Shown: piece after piece, positions 63,031-64,000 of the stretch
How positions within the stretch are numbered: the first letter of the stretch is position 1
How the letters are laid out: each line of letters begins with the position of its first letter
Assembly (NCBI GenBank): GCA_010909165.1
Contig: VJWM01000025.1
Coordinates: 310,001 to 374,000 of the forward strand
Length of the DNA: 64,000 bases
Direction: 5' to 3'
From: Anthoceros angustus
Taxonomy: Eukaryota; Streptophyta; Anthocerotopsida; Anthocerotales; Anthocerotaceae
Position numbers and translations under genes: made by a program
Notes under the pieces: model-generated
What the model saw: the letters and a program-made list of their open reading frames with translations, nothing else
Told to the model about the DNA's origin: nothing
Database searches by the model: none

Positions 63031-63996
63031 GAGTAGAAAATGGATGACTCCATCCAAGAATGATGACAGTGTGTACCTCGACTCAGTGCCTACACATCGA
63101 TGGAAGTTAACATTATGCAACCTCAAGGAAGCTAATAAGAGCTATATAATATGACAGATACAAGTGTGCCAAAGCCATTCCCTTCGCCAACGACGCGGCC
63201 TTACGTTCTCATCCTCCGTCGGAAATTTTGAACCGTTGTGTACACCACAGGCTATATTGCGGTGTGGCGGTGCGGGCATCACGCGATAGTAAACCATGCG
63301 CCAATTACGCTTACAATACCTAGCTTCGTGGCAACCACCATTAACCCTAATGTTCATTCAAGCGATTGCCCAAATTCACGTCGCTATGTTCAAAGTTTAC
63401 TTCGTGACCAAAGGGGTTGATTAGGCCGATGATCTTACTTGTCAAGGGCAGCTTTGATTGAGCTTAGTGTACATGGATCGTACCGAGTGCAAAAATTTTG
63501 AGGAGTGGCCTCGGGATACACCATTCGTGGTGCAATTGCCTAAACCTGGACACTTCTCAGCTGCAGATTTGGAGTGGGTGTGCTCCTCTCAGAGCCATTC
63601 GAAATGGGTACATAGGCATCAGCGGATGATTCGTGTTGCTCACATCTTGATGGACAGAGTGGTGGACTTTGTAGCTGGTATGAGCGCAAACAAAGAGCAT
63701 CCAACAAATTTCTATAAGAAGGATTCAAAGGGACCCAATAAGCTCTTGAAACCTATAAAAATCATACACCCTTTCCTACGAGGTACCATCCGATTTTTTC
63801 CGTTGACTTTAAGCGGTAGTCTTCACTTCACCTTATCTTACATGTGGCACAGACAATGACTTGTGGGATTTAGGGTAGCCTTACTTATCGCCATGTGAGG
63901 CGGCTGCTCGTTCGAGCGTTACGGCGTCTTGGTGTTCATATGGGCCCGAGGATTTTCGACAATCTAGTCCTCAAGGCCTCTTAAGTGTTCAAACAG
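63031..63996 (+). repeat. Duplicated ~0.97-kb unit, copy B, with 133-codon open frame
   Basis: It contains an open frame at 63458-63859 encoding FEEWPRDTPFVVQLPKPGHF, DLEWVCSSQSHSKWVHRHQR, MIRVAHILMDRVVDFVAGMS and KEHPTNFYKKDSKGPNKLLK. I do not recognise the protein; its repetition in the window suggests a mobile or amplified sequence. The unit runs to the window edge, so its right boundary is not seen. Confidence 0.6.
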
Positions 63997-64000
63997 CGAA

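Noticed and set aside
60590-64000. Organelle DNA insertion or rRNA genes
   Set aside because: I saw no rRNA, tRNA or known plastid/mitochondrial gene sequence here; the region is explained by its own internal duplications.

Overview
The window is nuclear DNA of a land plant, most likely a spore-bearing plant (fern, lycophyte or hornwort). Genes are split by short GT-AG introns of about 80-400 bp, and several products belong to plastid or mitochondrial biology. Four long PLS-type pentatricopeptide (PPR) genes are spread through the 64 kb. Three of them carry a variant DYW domain with a KPAKA/KPAKAW box and end in DRP, DVQ or DRH instead of DYW. This DYW:KP form is known from plants that perform U-to-C organelle RNA editing (hornworts, ferns, non-Selaginella lycophytes), so it is the best taxonomic clue. 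The species cannot be named from the sequence alone.

Layout, left to right. 0.8-3.4 kb (+): DYW:KP PPR gene with two frameshifts. 4.1-4.5 kb (+): small membrane protein, probably of mitochondrial complex I. 5.1-8.2 kb (-): E2-type PPR gene without DYW. 8.6-10.3 kb (-): class I glutamine amidotransferase (GAT1_2.1-like). 11.0-14.1 kb (+): ZIFL-like MFS transporter. 14.1-14.7 kb: pyrimidine-rich minisatellite between convergent genes. 14.7-15.7 kb (-): Nudix hydrolase. 15.8-19.5 kb: AT-rich island with a GDSL esterase gene. 20.3-23.3 kb (+): organellar threonyl-tRNA synthetase. 24.1-25.9 kb (-): GRAB-domain golgin. 26.5-28.2 kb (-): cyanobacterial-type Ser/Thr kinase. 28.9-30.3 kb: tandem repeats. 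30.3-33.6 kb (-): DYW:KP PPR gene. 34.8-36.3 kb (-): SWEET sugar transporter. 37.8-39.3 kb (+): decayed gene. 39.5-42.6 kb: two pieces of a LINE-like retroelement. 43.2-45.0 kb (-): GIL1/IRKI-type (DUF641) protein in a second AT-rich island. 47.3-51.8 kb (-): Tic110. 52.3-53.7 kb (+): OTU protease. 54.2-56.0 kb (-): RNase P subunit RPP30. 56.4-57.5 kb (+): truncated SMC3 pseudogene. 58.2-60.5 kb (-): DYW:KP PPR gene. 60.6-64 kb: diverged copies of an unidentified repeat.

Functional theme. The PPR proteins (organelle RNA editing), ThrRS (organelle translation), Tic110 (plastid import), the complex I subunit and the plant kinase of cyanobacterial type all bear on organelles. They are not an operon; they are ordinary nuclear neighbours. 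Most of the non-genic structure is young tandem duplication and degraded retroelement.

Limits. Splice sites were assigned by eye from GT-AG signals and reading-frame continuity. Several apparent frameshifts (first PPR gene, Tic110 N-terminus, possibly the MFS gene) could be real lesions or assembly errors. Family names rest on remembered motifs, not on a database search.
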